From contig NZ_KB235914.1 in assembly GCF_000332175.1 (NCBI RefSeq), positions 1,185,966 through 1,249,965 on the forward strand: a stretch of 64,000 nt of DNA. The letters are read 5' to 3'. Shown here one piece after another: positions 19,414 through 31,700 of this stretch; positions within the stretch are counted from its first letter, which is position 1; each line of letters starts with the position of its first letter. This DNA comes from Pseudanabaena sp. PCC 6802 (GTDB taxonomy: Bacteria > Cyanobacteriota > Cyanobacteriia > Pseudanabaenales > Pseudanabaenaceae). Made by a program: the position numbers and the translations under genes. The notes beneath the pieces were generated by a model that was not told where the DNA came from, searched no databases, and saw nothing but the letters and a program-made list of their open reading frames with translations.

Positions 19414-20040
19414 ATGCCATTTGCAGAATTAGAATTTCCCATCCACGAAACCTTTCAAAGTACCGTTCAAGGTGAAGGTTTCTGGGTGGGCTCGTTAGTT
19501 GATTTCATTCGTCTAGCTGGCTGTCCGGTTGGCTGCCCCTGGTGCGACACCGGGTACAGTGATGGTGGCAAACATACACCGAGAGAAATGCGATCGCTCT
19601 CGGAATTACTCAAAGAGATCGAATCCCCCCGAGTTGTAATTAGCGGCGGCGAACCATTTATCCACAGGCATCTGCCGGATCTGGTAAGGGCAATCTTAGA
19701 TCTGGGCAAGCAAGTTAGCATCGAAACCTCTGGTGCATTTTGGCAAGACGTGGCACCGGAAACCTGGATTACACTTTCACCCAAACAACATGTCAATGCC
19801 AATTTCCCCGTGCAGGTAGCATTTTGGGAGCGAGCCAATGAAATCAAGTTGGTGATTAGTACGGGCAAGGAATTAGACTATTACCAGGATTACTTAAATA
19901 TTGCGTCCGATCGCCCCATCTTTCTCCAACCGGAATGGCACGAGCGCGATCGCACCATTCCTATAATCGCGAACATGCTGCGCCAAAAACACTCCTACCG
20001 ACTTTCACTTCAGACCCATAAGTATATAGGTGTGGCATGA
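19414..20040 (+). CDS. queE: 7-carboxy-7-deazaguanine synthase (QueE)
   Basis: Radical-SAM enzyme of 208 aa that makes CDG from 6-carboxytetrahydropterin in queuosine/deazaguanine synthesis. 'ETFQSTVQGEGFWVG' is the family start. The cluster-binding cysteines are in 'CPVGCPWCDT' (C-x3-C-x2-C, ~38-45), followed by 'VVISGGEPF', the SAM-binding GGEP motif. The next gene, queD, overlaps by 4 bp (ATGA), so the two are translationally coupled and carry consecutive pathway steps. No good ribosome-binding site lies just before the ATG. Confidence 0.93.
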   Translation: MPFAELEFPIHETFQSTVQGEGFWVGSLVDFIRLAGCPVGCPWCDTGYSDGGKHTPREMRSLSELLKEIESPRVVISGGEPFIHRHLPDLVRAILDLGKQVSIETSGAFWQDVAPETWITLSPKQHVNANFPVQVAFWERANEIKLVISTGKELDYYQDYLNIASDRPIFLQPEWHERDRTIPIIANMLRQKHSYRLSLQTHKYIGVA

Positions 20041-20459
20041 GCGATCGCTGGATAATTGGTAAAGAATTTCGATTTGAAGCCGCCCACGAACTGCCCCACC
20101 ATGACGGCAAATGCGCCCGCTTGCACGGGCATAGCTGGCGCGGCGTAGTTTATGTCAGCGGTACCATTCTTAATGATGGCGCAAAATCCGGCATGGTAAT
20201 GGACTACGGCGACATTAAGCAATTCCTGCAACCACTGCTAGACGAATATTTAGACCATCATTTCCTTAATAAGACCACTGGACTCGAAAGTCCAACCAGC
20301 GAGGAAATAGCACGATGGATTTTCGAGCAACTAGAACAACGGGGCTTGCCTGGACTCGTAGCGGTCAAGATTGATGAAACTTGCACCTCAACCTGCTTGT
20401 ACGCTCGTTCGGATCGCTTGCTATGGCAAATTCTGAGAGAAGACGCAGTAGTCTTTTAA
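20037..20459 (+). CDS. queD: 6-carboxy-5,6,7,8-tetrahydropterin synthase (QueD)
   Basis: Protein of 140 aa of the PTPS/QueD family. 'FEAAHELPHHDGKCARLHGHSW' has the zinc histidines (one in AAH, two in HGH) and the catalytic Cys in 'GKCARLHGH', the QueD signature. 'MVMDYGDIK', 'LDHHFLN' and the C-terminal 'IDETCTSTCLY' carry the remaining catalytic Asp/His and substrate-binding Glu. It supplies QueE with substrate from dihydroneopterin triphosphate. It overlaps queE by 4 bp and is followed by a terminator. Confidence 0.94.
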   Translation: MSDRWIIGKEFRFEAAHELPHHDGKCARLHGHSWRGVVYVSGTILNDGAKSGMVMDYGDIKQFLQPLLDEYLDHHFLNKTTGLESPTSEEIARWIFEQLEQRGLPGLVAVKIDETCTSTCLYARSDRLLWQILREDAVVF

Positions 20460-20481
20460 TTGTTCATAGACTACACTTTAC

Positions 20482-20509
20482 AAAACTTATCTTCATAATT
20501 AAGTTTTTC
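20482..20509 (+). terminator. Rho-independent terminator after queD
   Basis: AAAACTTA (20482-20489), 10-nt loop, TAAGTTTT (20500-20507), then TCT. AT-only stem apart from one C-G pair but with a U run, 22 nt after the queD stop. Confidence 0.55.
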
Positions 20510-20695
20510 TTGGCTGAAAAGGGTCGATTTTCTGGTCTGATAGATTAAGCAGCCTTTTATACTTGTGCGATATAGGTTGAATTATTGACGGCTTGCCCAG
20601 CAACTTGTCTGGTTGTTTGTGAAATTGTCATAATTCAAGCGAATGCCGCGCCTCATAAATTCATGTTTTTTATATATAAACGAAAAGGTAAATAA

Positions 20696-23437
<2,742 letters not shown>

Positions 23438-23477
23438 AACAGCACGGTTCCTAAGTCCTAAAGTGATTTAGCATCGC

Positions 23478-23590
23478 TATAGCGGTTTTCAGATGAAAAC
23501 GAGAAGGGGGTTTGGGGGCGTTGCCCCCAAGAAGGGGTGGAACCCCTTCACCCCATAAACTAACCCCTTTCTCAATTGCAAAGCGCTATA
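23478..23590 (-). repeat. TATAGC-ended repeat, family A copy 2 (113 bp)
   Basis: Reverse orientation relative to copies 1 and 3: TATAGCGGTTTTCAGATG at the left and CAATTGCAAAGCGCTATA at the right. It has the same two internal palindromes and lies 40 bp after the apcE stop. Confidence 0.85.
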
Positions 23591-23690
23591 GCGCTACGAA
23601 GTCCTGTTAGGGAGAGGTGAAGCGGTTCCCACGCTCTTGCGCAGCTCTCACACCTTCCTCTAAAACCAGGTGGCTTGGGGCTGTATGTTT

Positions 23691-23722
23691 AGAGGGCACA
23701 TCGTAAGATGTGCCCTCTTTTT
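23691..23722 (+). terminator. Strong rho-independent terminator between apcE and groES
   Basis: A perfect 12-bp stem, AGAGGGCACATC (23691-23702) / GATGTGCCCTCT (23707-23718), GTAA tetraloop, then TTTT. It ends transcription from the apcE side before the groES promoter. Confidence 0.9.
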
Positions 23723-23783
23723 AGTTTTTCCTCGATCGCAGGTACGGGAACCCGAATCGCTTGGGTGCAAAATTTGCAGTATA

Positions 23784-23811
23784 TTAGCACTCGATACAGG
23801 TAGAGTGCTAA
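23784..23811 (+). promoter_or_regulatory. CIRCE operator (HrcA site) of groESL
   Basis: TTAGCACTC (23784-23792), spacer of 10 bases, GAGTGCTAA (23803-23811). Both arms match the CIRCE consensus perfectly; the spacer is one base longer than the usual nine. HrcA bound here represses groESL until heat stress. Confidence 0.9.
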
Positions 23812-23882
23812 GTCGCGTAACGCAGTAGTTGCACGCGCGCAAAGCCATTACAAAGTCTCAAAATTTCAGGGAGGTCTATACT

Positions 23883-24194
23883 GTGGCATCGTTAACGCTG
23901 CAAGGAAGTAAGCTGCAACCATTGGGCGATCGCCTGCTGGTTAAAGTAGTTGCCAAAGAAGAGAAAACTGCTGGTGGCATTTTCTTGCCAGATACTGCAA
24001 AGGAAAAATCACAGGTGGGTGAGGTTGCGGCTGTTGGCCCCGGAGCGCTCAGCGATAAGGGCGATCGCGTGGCCTTGGAAGTAAAAGTAGGCGATCGGGT
24101 GATGTACTCCAAGTATGCGGGTACCGAACTCAAGGTTGACAATGTCGATTACCTGCTCCTCAGTGAAAAAGATATCCTGGCGATTGTGGAATAG
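23883..24194 (+). CDS. groES: Co-chaperonin GroES (Cpn10)
   Basis: Protein of 103 aa from GTG 23883, chosen because GGGAGG lies 8 bases upstream and the length and start ('[21 protein letters not shown]') fit the family; the frame is open further upstream without a ribosome-binding site. The mobile loop is '[19 protein letters not shown]', and '[14 protein letters not shown]' and '[13 protein letters not shown]' close the beta barrel. It caps GroEL during protein folding. CIRCE lies 70 nt upstream. Confidence 0.96.
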   Translation: MASLTLQGSKLQPLGDRLLVKVVAKEEKTAGGIFLPDTAKEKSQVGEVAAVGPGALSDKGDRVALEVKVGDRVMYSKYAGTELKVDNVDYLLLSEKDILAIVE

Positions 24195-24221
24195 AGACTC
24201 GTTTAGTTAGCTACTCCTAGT

Positions 24222-24316
24222 TATAGCCGACAGATCTGTTATGACAGGGGGTGTGGGGGCGCAGCCCCCACGCAGGGGTGAAACTCCTGCACCCCGTCCT
24301 AAGCCTACTGGCTATA
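24222..24316 (+). repeat. TATAGC-ended repeat, family B copy 2 (95 bp)
   Basis: TATAGCCGACAGATCTGTTA at the left, CCTACTGGCTATA at the right, with the GTGGGGGCGCAGCCCCCAC stem inside. It lies within the 197-bp spacer between groES and groEL, inside the operon. Confidence 0.8.
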
Positions 24317-24361
24317 GCTATAACTAACCTCAGGAGCTAGCAATCAATGACAGCAAACTAA

Positions 24362-26053
<1,692 letters not shown>

Positions 26054-26087
26054 TACCAAATCCGCACGAATTGTCCCTCTATATTGC

Positions 26088-26138
26088 CTGGCGACTAGAA
26101 GTCGCGGCTATACAAATAAAGTCTGCGTAGGCAGACTG
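26088..26138 (+). repeat. Intergenic repeat family C, copy 1
   Basis: CTGGCGACTAGAAGTCGCGG followed by ACAAATAAAGTCTGC and a short stem GTCTGC-GTAG-GCAGAC. A close relative is at 31613-31664. Similar short repeats are widespread in cyanobacterial intergenic DNA. Confidence 0.65.
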
Positions 26139-26186
26139 CGAGCAAAGGGGTAACAGATCGAGGTTTAGTATCGCCTAAATTATTGA

Positions 26187-26222
26187 CACTATGGGGATGC
26201 ATGACATCCCCATAGTGTTTTT
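26187..26222 (+). terminator. groEL terminator, overlapping the end of the convergent deacetylase gene
   Basis: A perfect 13-bp stem CACTATGGGGATG (26187-26199) / CATCCCCATAGTG (26205-26217) with a 5-nt loop, then TTTTTAT. The last eight codons and stop of the minus-strand deacetylase form part of the stem. Confidence 0.85.
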
Positions 26223-26866
26223 ATAGTGACAAATTTGTAATCGCGTTCCAGCAATCGCGGCACGAGTTGTGCAGTGGTCTCTGCCACATCCTGACCGCCA
26301 TGCATGCCATCGTGTAAAACAATAATCGAGCCATTTTGCACCTGCCGCATGACTCGTTGCACCACAGTCCTGACCCCTGGTCTCGTCCAGTCCTCGGGTA
26401 CTACGCTCCACATTACGGGGCGATATTGCCACTGATGTAATAGTTTCAGCGTTTTTGGTGTAAATACACCGTTGGGGGGTCTGACATCTCGTATTTGTGT
26501 GGAGTCAAGATCGCAGGCTCTGGCGATCGCTATCCGAGTTTTTGTTAAGTTTTGTTGCAATATTTCGGGTTGTAATAGCGGGAAATTGCTGTGATCGTAT
26601 CCGTGCAATCCCAGCCAATGCCCTTGCTGGGAAACGGATCTAGCTACTTCTGGGGCGCGATCGACGCATGCACCTAACCAAAAAAAGTTACCCACTATAC
26701 CATATTTTTCTAATACCTGAAGCAAAGCAGGCGTATGACTGGGATGTGGGCCATCGTCGAAGGTCAGAGCGATCGCCTTACTATTGCGATCGCCCGACCA
26801 AAGGCAATTAGGAAATAACGGCTGTAAAACGCGGTATATCAAGGGGTAGAGCGGCGCAAACTGCAT
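26189..26866 (-). CDS. Polysaccharide deacetylase (NodB domain, CE4)
   Basis: Protein of 225 aa. An N-terminal hydrophobic helix (~5-22) suggests membrane association. CE4 motifs are 'ALTFDDGPHPS' (motif 1, catalytic Asp and metal Asp), 'HWLGLHGYDHSNF' (motif 2, metal His), 'VRPPNGVF' (motif 3, R-P-P/R-P-x-G), 'DW' in motif 4 and 'IIVLHDGMHGG' (motif 5, catalytic His). It should remove acetyl groups from peptidoglycan or an exopolysaccharide. It stands alone on the minus strand between groEL and a divergent exported protein. Confidence 0.88.
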   Translation of the reverse strand: MQFAPLYPLIYRVLQPLFPNCLWSGDRNSKAIALTFDDGPHPSHTPALLQVLEKYGIVGNFFWLGACVDRAPEVARSVSQQGHWLGLHGYDHSNFPLLQPEILQQNLTKTRIAIARACDLDSTQIRDVRPPNGVFTPKTLKLLHQWQYRPVMWSVVPEDWTRPGVRTVVQRVMRQVQNGSIIVLHDGMHGGQDVAETTAQLVPRLLERDYKFVTIKTLWGCHASP

Positions 26867-26982
26867 TAATATTGCCCAATTGCTGCTAATTATCGCTTCG
26901 GAGCGGGATTATGGTAATCTTTATAGTAAGTGCTTAAATACCAACACAACTGGTGTAAGTAGATATTGAGGAGTTAAGCAAG

Positions 26983-27537
26983 ATGATTAAAAGATTTACA
27001 CTATCAATTTTAGCTAGCATCGCTGCTCTAGCAGCCGCGCCAGCTTTCGCTGCCCCCGAACCCGAGTATATCGACAGCAGCTCAATGCAGGTAATCGAAA
27101 AAATTGACGGTAACATTGTTACCTTCAAAGATAGCCAGGGGACATCCAGAGATTATTATGTACCCACCTGGATGTTTAGTAAATACGATCTTAAAGTTGG
27201 TACCTCTGCCACTCTTTACAACAAAAATGTCATCCAAGGTATCTATAGCGGGGGCGCTGTTGAGGTGACTAAACCTGGCGTACCCGAAACACCAGATGTT
27301 TTTGCCGTTCACGATACCCGCAAGTGGTGCACGTCCATAGAAAGCCCTGCCAGCGTCGGCCTTAAGTCCGGTTCGCGGGTTTGGTACAAGCCCGAGTGCT
27401 GCCTGTCTACGATTCCTGTAGTCGGTGCGATGTCCTTCTATGTGAAGAAGGAAATTGTAGTTGAGAAATCGGAGCCACCTGTCATTCCTCCCGCACCCGC
27501 CGCGCCCGCGCCCGCACCCGTACCTCGTACCTGGTAA
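26983..27537 (+). CDS. Exported protein of unknown function, Pro-rich tail
   Basis: Protein of 184 aa with a clear signal peptide (KR, hydrophobic core to ~20, cleavage near 'APAFAAPEP'). The mature part has a small beta-rich domain ('VIEKIDGNIVTFKDSQG', 'YYVPTWMFSKYDLKVGT'), four cysteines (two adjacent in 'PECCLS') that may form disulfides, and a C-terminal P-A-P repeat that probably spans or contacts the cell wall. No known family is recognised. GAGG precedes the ATG by 11 nt. A stem-loop follows. Confidence 0.75.
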   Translation: MIKRFTLSILASIAALAAAPAFAAPEPEYIDSSSMQVIEKIDGNIVTFKDSQGTSRDYYVPTWMFSKYDLKVGTSATLYNKNVIQGIYSGGAVEVTKPGVPETPDVFAVHDTRKWCTSIESPASVGLKSGSRVWYKPECCLSTIPVVGAMSFYVKKEIVVEKSEPPVIPPAPAAPAPAPVPRTW

Positions 27538-27581
27538 TTGCAGGCTGCGTTTGGCTAATCGCATTAATTCAATCTCTAAAG

Positions 27582-27622
27582 ATATCCCCAGGGAAGCTAG
27601 TTAAAAGTTTCCTTGGGGATAT
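27582..27622. terminator. Bidirectional stem-loop between convergent genes
   Basis: ATATCCCCAGGGAA (from 27582) pairs with TTTCCTTGGGGATAT (27608-27622) around a 12-nt loop. The T runs on either side are weak. It lies between the stops of the exported protein gene and the L,D-transpeptidase gene. Confidence 0.6.
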
Positions 27623-27628
27623 TTGCAA

Positions 27629-28213
27629 TCAATGCTCGACCAGTACCTCAGTACCTTCTGCGACCATGTCGTACATGGCGCGGATATCGGCATTGCGCAT
27701 CCTGATGCAGCCGTGAGACACAGCTTGCCCGATTACCGACTCATTGGGCGTACCGTGAAATGCGGCGTAGTTGCGCCCATCGGTATAAAAGTCGATCGCC
27801 CGTTCCCCCATCGGATTATTACGACCTGGTGGAATCACATCCCCCGTCCAAGGATTTTTCCAGGCAGGATTTTTTTCCATGCGCAGGATTTTAAACTTGC
27901 CCCTGGGGGTTTCCCAACCTGCTCTACCCACCGCTACTGGATAGCTTACCTTCACCTCATCACCTTGGTAGACGTAGACCCGTCGCTCGCCCAAGCGGAC
28001 TACCAACCGAGTATCCGCTGCTGCTAGCATGGCGCTAGCATCGAGTGGGGGCAATTCTGGTTTAAAAGTAGATGGCTCTGGTAATAAAGCGACGCTACTC
28101 GACGGTGTTTTTGCCCCTGTGTTAGCGCTACTGGGAAGTTGTGTGGAACAGAGTGCTGCAGATACAGCTAGGCAAATCAAAGTAGATCGCCTCAGCGAAG
28201 ATTTCCCTGTCAT
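27629..28213 (-). CDS. L,D-transpeptidase (YkuD domain), exported
   Basis: Protein of 194 aa with a signal peptide (~8-30, cleavage after 'PSSAN'). The YkuD domain runs ~68-194: 'VVRLGERRVYVYQGDEV', 'YPVAVGRAGWETPRG' and the active site 'FHGTPNES...VSHGCIRM' with the catalytic His and Cys. Such enzymes form 3-3 peptidoglycan cross-links or attach proteins to the wall, in the periplasm. It is divergent from the following TPR gene. Confidence 0.93.
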   Translation of the reverse strand: MTGKSSLRRSTLICLAVSAALCSTQLPSSANTGAKTPSSSVALLPEPSTFKPELPPLDASAMLAAADTRLVVRLGERRVYVYQGDEVKVSYPVAVGRAGWETPRGKFKILRMEKNPAWKNPWTGDVIPPGRNNPMGERAIDFYTDGRNYAAFHGTPNESVIGQAVSHGCIRMRNADIRAMYDMVAEGTEVLVEH

Positions 28214-28447
28214 TGCTAGAATATTCCATTAAATTTTTAACCTTGCAGATCTAGGGTAGCATTAAGAATTCTAGGAAAATGCATATCGCCAGACCCAAAT
28301 TTGGTTGTTTGTCTAATTTCATTAAGCTATTATTTGGGGCACGCTATCCTAATATTAGGGGTCGGTAACGATCGCTCCCAAAAAGCACTATCCTTGGCTA
28401 CTTGCTTTAGACTGTATTTGATTCTGGACTATTGCCCAAGCAGGACT

Positions 28448-29398
28448 ATGATTTTAGATAAATTAACCAAAGTTGTGGGGATTAATATTGTGCGACATCG
28501 CTCTTACTTCGCTGCTATTTTAGTTGCCCTAGGCTGTGGCGTGGCACCTGTGGGTGTTGCGGCAGTCAATGCCCAAGCTCTAGTACCCCATGCCATAAAA
28601 TTGAATTTTGGCAATTTAGAGGAACAGGGTATAGCTCTGGCTAGAGATGCCGCGCAACTGGCGCAATTCGAGCAATACGATCTCGCACTCCCCCGCGCTC
28701 GCTTGGCCGTACAACTAGCGCCCCAAGCCTATCAAACCCAAGCTGTCCTGGGCAGTCTGTATCTGCGTAAAGAGGACTATGCCAAAGCGATCGCTTCTCT
28801 AAGTACGGCGCATAACCTCAAGAAAGATAACCCCGCAATTTTGTTTAGCCTCGGCTCTGCCCATCTCCGCAAGGGTGACTATCCTAAGGCTATTGAAAAG
28901 ATCAAGCAAGGTTTGGTAATTGCCCCCAAAGAACCAACTGCAATCTTCGATCTAGGAAATGCCTATTACATGTCTAAACGCTACGATGAAGCAGTGGTCG
29001 AGTTTGCGCGCGTTTACGAAATAGAGAAAAAATTCTGGGCAGCCACCAACAATATTGGTCTGGTGGAATACGAACGCGGCAATCCCGATAAAGCTGTTAA
29101 ACAATGGGAAAAGGCGATCGAACAGGCTGCTGTTGCTGAAGATAAAGCCGCCGAACCCAAACTCGCTCTTGCGGTCGCTTTTTACACCAAAGGCGATCGC
29201 GACAAAGGTATAAAAGCAGCCATAGAGGCACTCAAGATCGATCCTCGCTATGGCAAAGAAGATTTTCTCAAGGAAAATCTCTGGCAAGATAAACTGATGG
29301 CCGATACCCGAAGCATGTTTCAGAATCCAGCCCTCAAGGATTCTTTGAACCAGAGCGAGCTTTCGACAAAGCGCGCGCCAACCAGGCAATCGCCGTAG
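28448..29398 (+). CDS. Exported TPR-repeat protein
   Basis: Protein of 316 aa from ATG 28448; an upstream extension in frame is unlikely because the 28448 start gives a good signal peptide (hydrophobic 'YFAAILVALGCGVAPVGVAA', cleavage near 'NAQA'). About five TPRs follow (~70-260; 'AKAIASLSTAHNLKKDNP', 'PKAIEKIKQGLVIAPKEP', 'DEAVVEFARVYEIEKK', 'DKAVKQWEKAIEQ'). Resembles periplasmic or thylakoid-lumen TPR scaffold proteins of cyanobacteria. Partner unknown. Confidence 0.82.
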   Translation: MILDKLTKVVGINIVRHRSYFAAILVALGCGVAPVGVAAVNAQALVPHAIKLNFGNLEEQGIALARDAAQLAQFEQYDLALPRARLAVQLAPQAYQTQAVLGSLYLRKEDYAKAIASLSTAHNLKKDNPAILFSLGSAHLRKGDYPKAIEKIKQGLVIAPKEPTAIFDLGNAYYMSKRYDEAVVEFARVYEIEKKFWAATNNIGLVEYERGNPDKAVKQWEKAIEQAAVAEDKAAEPKLALAVAFYTKGDRDKGIKAAIEALKIDPRYGKEDFLKENLWQDKLMADTRSMFQNPALKDSLNQSELSTKRAPTRQSP

Positions 29399-29460
29399 GT
29401 ATGTTTTTTTAGCGTTCAGCTTTCAGTTGTTTGAAAATCAGAACTTATGCAACTCAGATC

Positions 29461-29526
29461 CTCCCTCCCCCTTTAAAGGGGGCTTTATTTAGAATTCCCG
29501 CCTTTTGAAGGGGGCTAAGGGGGATC
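29461..29526 (+). repeat. Intergenic repeat with CCCTTTAAAGGGGGC palindrome
   Basis: CCCCCTTTAAAGGGGG, then a second half ending GAAGGGGGCTAAGGGGGATC. It is a familiar cyanobacterial intergenic repeat type; only one copy is visible here. Confidence 0.55.
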
Positions 29527-29642
29527 GATCTTACTCTCAGCACGCAAATGTGAAGTCCTGCAAAACATACTGATGCCCGCTGTATGGCTGGTGTTTTATT
29601 GCGAAGAATAGCTGTCAGATCGAGGCATCAATTTTAGAGTTT

Positions 29643-30734
29643 ATGAATATCAAAAATCTTATTTCCTACGGTTTGCTTGTTTTCGTCCCCATCTCGATCG
29701 CCGCTCACTTCCTGGGCTGGGGTTCTTTAATAGTATTCATGACTTCGGCATTGGCAATTGTGCCCTTAGCGAGTTGGCTCAGCACGGCAACGGAGGAAAT
29801 AGCTGTAGTACTGGGGCCGTCCTGGGGCGGTTTGCTGAACGCCACGTTTGGTAATGCCACAGAACTAATTATTGCTATAGTCGCGCTAAATGCCGGACTG
29901 GTCAGCGTGGTGAAAGCCAGCATTACGGGGTCGATTATTGGCAACTTGCTGCTGGTGATGGGGTTGTCGATGTTCCTGGGCGGTCTGTACTATAAGGAGC
30001 AAGAATTTCAACCGCTATTTGCCAGAGTGAACGCCTCGATTATGAACCTGGCAGTGGTGTCGATTTTGCTGCCGACGGCTGTGAATTTTACGTCAAGCGG
30101 GATTCCTGAATCGACTTTGCAAAGCTTGTCTGTAGCCGTTGCAGTCGTGTTAATTCTGGTATATGTCTCGACTTTGTTCTTTTCTATGAAGACGCACAGC
30201 TATCTCTATGACGTGGGCGTAGCGGAAATTTCTGAGGCTGAAGGCACGTGCGAACATCCCGAACAGAAGGTCAATCTATGGTTATGGGTAGGGGTGCTCC
30301 TGGTGGTGACGGTTCTGGTGGCGATCGAGTCCGAACTATTAGTAGATACGCTTGAGGAAGCAACTTCGCGCTTGGGGCTAACCGCGTTATTTACGGGCGT
30401 AATTCTCTTGCCGATTATCGGTAATGCTGCCGAACATACCACTGCTGTGACCGTAGCGATGAAAAACAAGATGGAGTTATCCGTATCCGTCGCCGTCGGC
30501 TCCAGCATGCAAATCGCTCTATTTGTGGGGCCAGTCTTAGTCTTAGCGGGATGGCTGATGGGACAGCCGATGGATCTGAATTTCAATCCATTTGAACTGG
30601 TGGCGGTGGCAGTGGCGGTATTGATTGCCAACTCGATTAGTTCTGATGGGCGATCGAACTGGCTGGAGGGTATGTTACTGCTCGCCACCTACGTTATTTT
30701 GGGTTTAGCTTTTTACTTCCATCCAGTTGCATGA
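29643..30734 (+). CDS. Calcium/proton antiporter (CAX, CaCA superfamily)
   Basis: Membrane protein of 363 aa with about 11 hydrophobic segments. It has the two inverted alpha repeats of CAX exchangers: 'GNATELIIAIVALNAG' (~75-90) and 'GNAAEHTTAVTVAMKNKM' (~260-277), each with the ion-binding acidic residue, plus a central acidic loop ('EISEAEGTCEHPE'). It should export Ca2+ in exchange for H+. The gene stands alone; the convergent GvpF/L gene ends 21 nt after its stop. Confidence 0.93.
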   Translation: MNIKNLISYGLLVFVPISIAAHFLGWGSLIVFMTSALAIVPLASWLSTATEEIAVVLGPSWGGLLNATFGNATELIIAIVALNAGLVSVVKASITGSIIGNLLLVMGLSMFLGGLYYKEQEFQPLFARVNASIMNLAVVSILLPTAVNFTSSGIPESTLQSLSVAVAVVLILVYVSTLFFSMKTHSYLYDVGVAEISEAEGTCEHPEQKVNLWLWVGVLLVVTVLVAIESELLVDTLEEATSRLGLTALFTGVILLPIIGNAAEHTTAVTVAMKNKMELSVSVAVGSSMQIALFVGPVLVLAGWLMGQPMDLNFNPFELVAVAVAVLIANSISSDGRSNWLEGMLLLATYVILGLAFYFHPVA

Positions 30735-30755
30735 GCAACAACTAAAGTTCAAGAG

Positions 30756-31508
30756 CTACTCATCCATCTTGACGAAATTAAATGGGGCGGTAAAGTTGTT
30801 GTAACGGATGCGCAGGCGGTTGTCGAACTTGGCATCGAGAGCGTCGATCGCTTTGGCAAATTCCGGTTCGCGCTCCCAGTCTATTAGGAAGGCGGCATTG
30901 TAGAGCATGTTGGCGGTTAGTAGCTCTCCCTCTACGTATTCGTGGCTGAGGGGTTGCAGGACGCTGAGAAAGGAGTCGATCGTTTCTTGCTTATGGTCTT
31001 CCAGGGCTTCTTCTAGTTCTCTACCAATGGAGATCGCCTCGTCCATACTGAGCATCTTTCCTGCCATTGCTTCGCGCTTTTCCTTGAGATCGGCATTGGC
31101 TTCCAAAACGAGATTTAATTCCTTAAGTTCGTCCCAGAATAATTTGATGCCGACTTCGCGCTTGCCAATTAGCTTCTGGAGCAAAGCTTGCAACTTATCT
31201 TGATGTCCGGCAATTAGATCGCGATCGACCTGTTCCCAGTCTTCTACTACCAGGCCAAACTGTAAGGGCAGGGGGACGGCTTTCTTGACACCTACGGCTT
31301 CCATCACTGCTTCGATCGCTTTTTCATGGGCGAGCAGGTTAGCGCGGCTGGCGAGGTAGCGTTCCTGTTGGGCTTCGCTGTAGAACACGACAAAAGGTGA
31401 TAGCACTTTAGACTCTATGGGCTGACTATCTATCCCCTTTGTGGCGATCGCTGGAGGTAGATCCTTTTCATGCAGGATGGCATAGAGATATAAGCCCATT
31501 AAACTCAC
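30756..31508 (-). CDS. GvpL/GvpF family gas-vesicle protein (orphan)
   Basis: Protein of 250 aa of the GvpF/L family. 'GLYLYAI' is the usual start, followed by 'VVFYSEA', 'LLAHEKAIEAVMEA...AVPLPLQFGLVV' and a C-terminal helical half ending 'IRYNNFTAPFNFV', which is the family's last motif. GvpF/L are minor gas-vesicle assembly proteins that bind GvpA. No gvpA, gvpC, gvpN or other gvp gene is in the window, so the gene is isolated. It may have another job or belong to a cluster elsewhere. Confidence 0.85.
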   Translation of the reverse strand: MSLMGLYLYAILHEKDLPPAIATKGIDSQPIESKVLSPFVVFYSEAQQERYLASRANLLAHEKAIEAVMEAVGVKKAVPLPLQFGLVVEDWEQVDRDLIAGHQDKLQALLQKLIGKREVGIKLFWDELKELNLVLEANADLKEKREAMAGKMLSMDEAISIGRELEEALEDHKQETIDSFLSVLQPLSHEYVEGELLTANMLYNAAFLIDWEREPEFAKAIDALDAKFDNRLRIRYNNFTAPFNFVKMDE

Positions 31509-31612
31509 CCAAATTAGTTTCAGTACAAGATTAGATTAGCATTGGTATTTGTTTAATGTGCTGGTAGGACGTTAACCTTATATTTGCGATCGCGGCTTAT
31601 CGTAAATTTTAT

Positions 31613-31664
31613 CTGGCGGCTGGAAGTCGCGGCTCAACAAACAAAGTCTGCTTGCGCGGACTTT
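31613..31664 (+). repeat. Intergenic repeat family C, copy 2
   Basis: CTGGCGGCTGGAAGTCGCGG then ACAAACAAAGTCTGC and the short stem GTCTGC-TTGC-GCGGAC. Matches 26088-26138. Confidence 0.65.
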
Positions 31665-31700
31665 GGGAAAAGGCAAATTCAACTATGAGGGAAAGTTATA

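Larger units (their letters stand above)
23438..23882. other. apcE-groES intergenic region
   Basis: A 445-bp gap with no credible gene. It contains family A repeat copy 2, a strong terminator and the CIRCE operator, annotated separately. Between repeat and terminator (23595-23690) a short stretch, GGGAGAGGTG...CTCTCACACCTTCC, can partly self-pair and could be the 3' UTR of apcE or part of a small RNA ending at the terminator. Confidence 0.5.

Noticed and set aside
23595-23722. Yfr1-like small RNA (CTCTCACACC near a strong terminator)
   Set aside because: The motif is not the exact ACUCCUCACAC core, and the two flanking stems do not fit; it may simply be the apcE 3' UTR.
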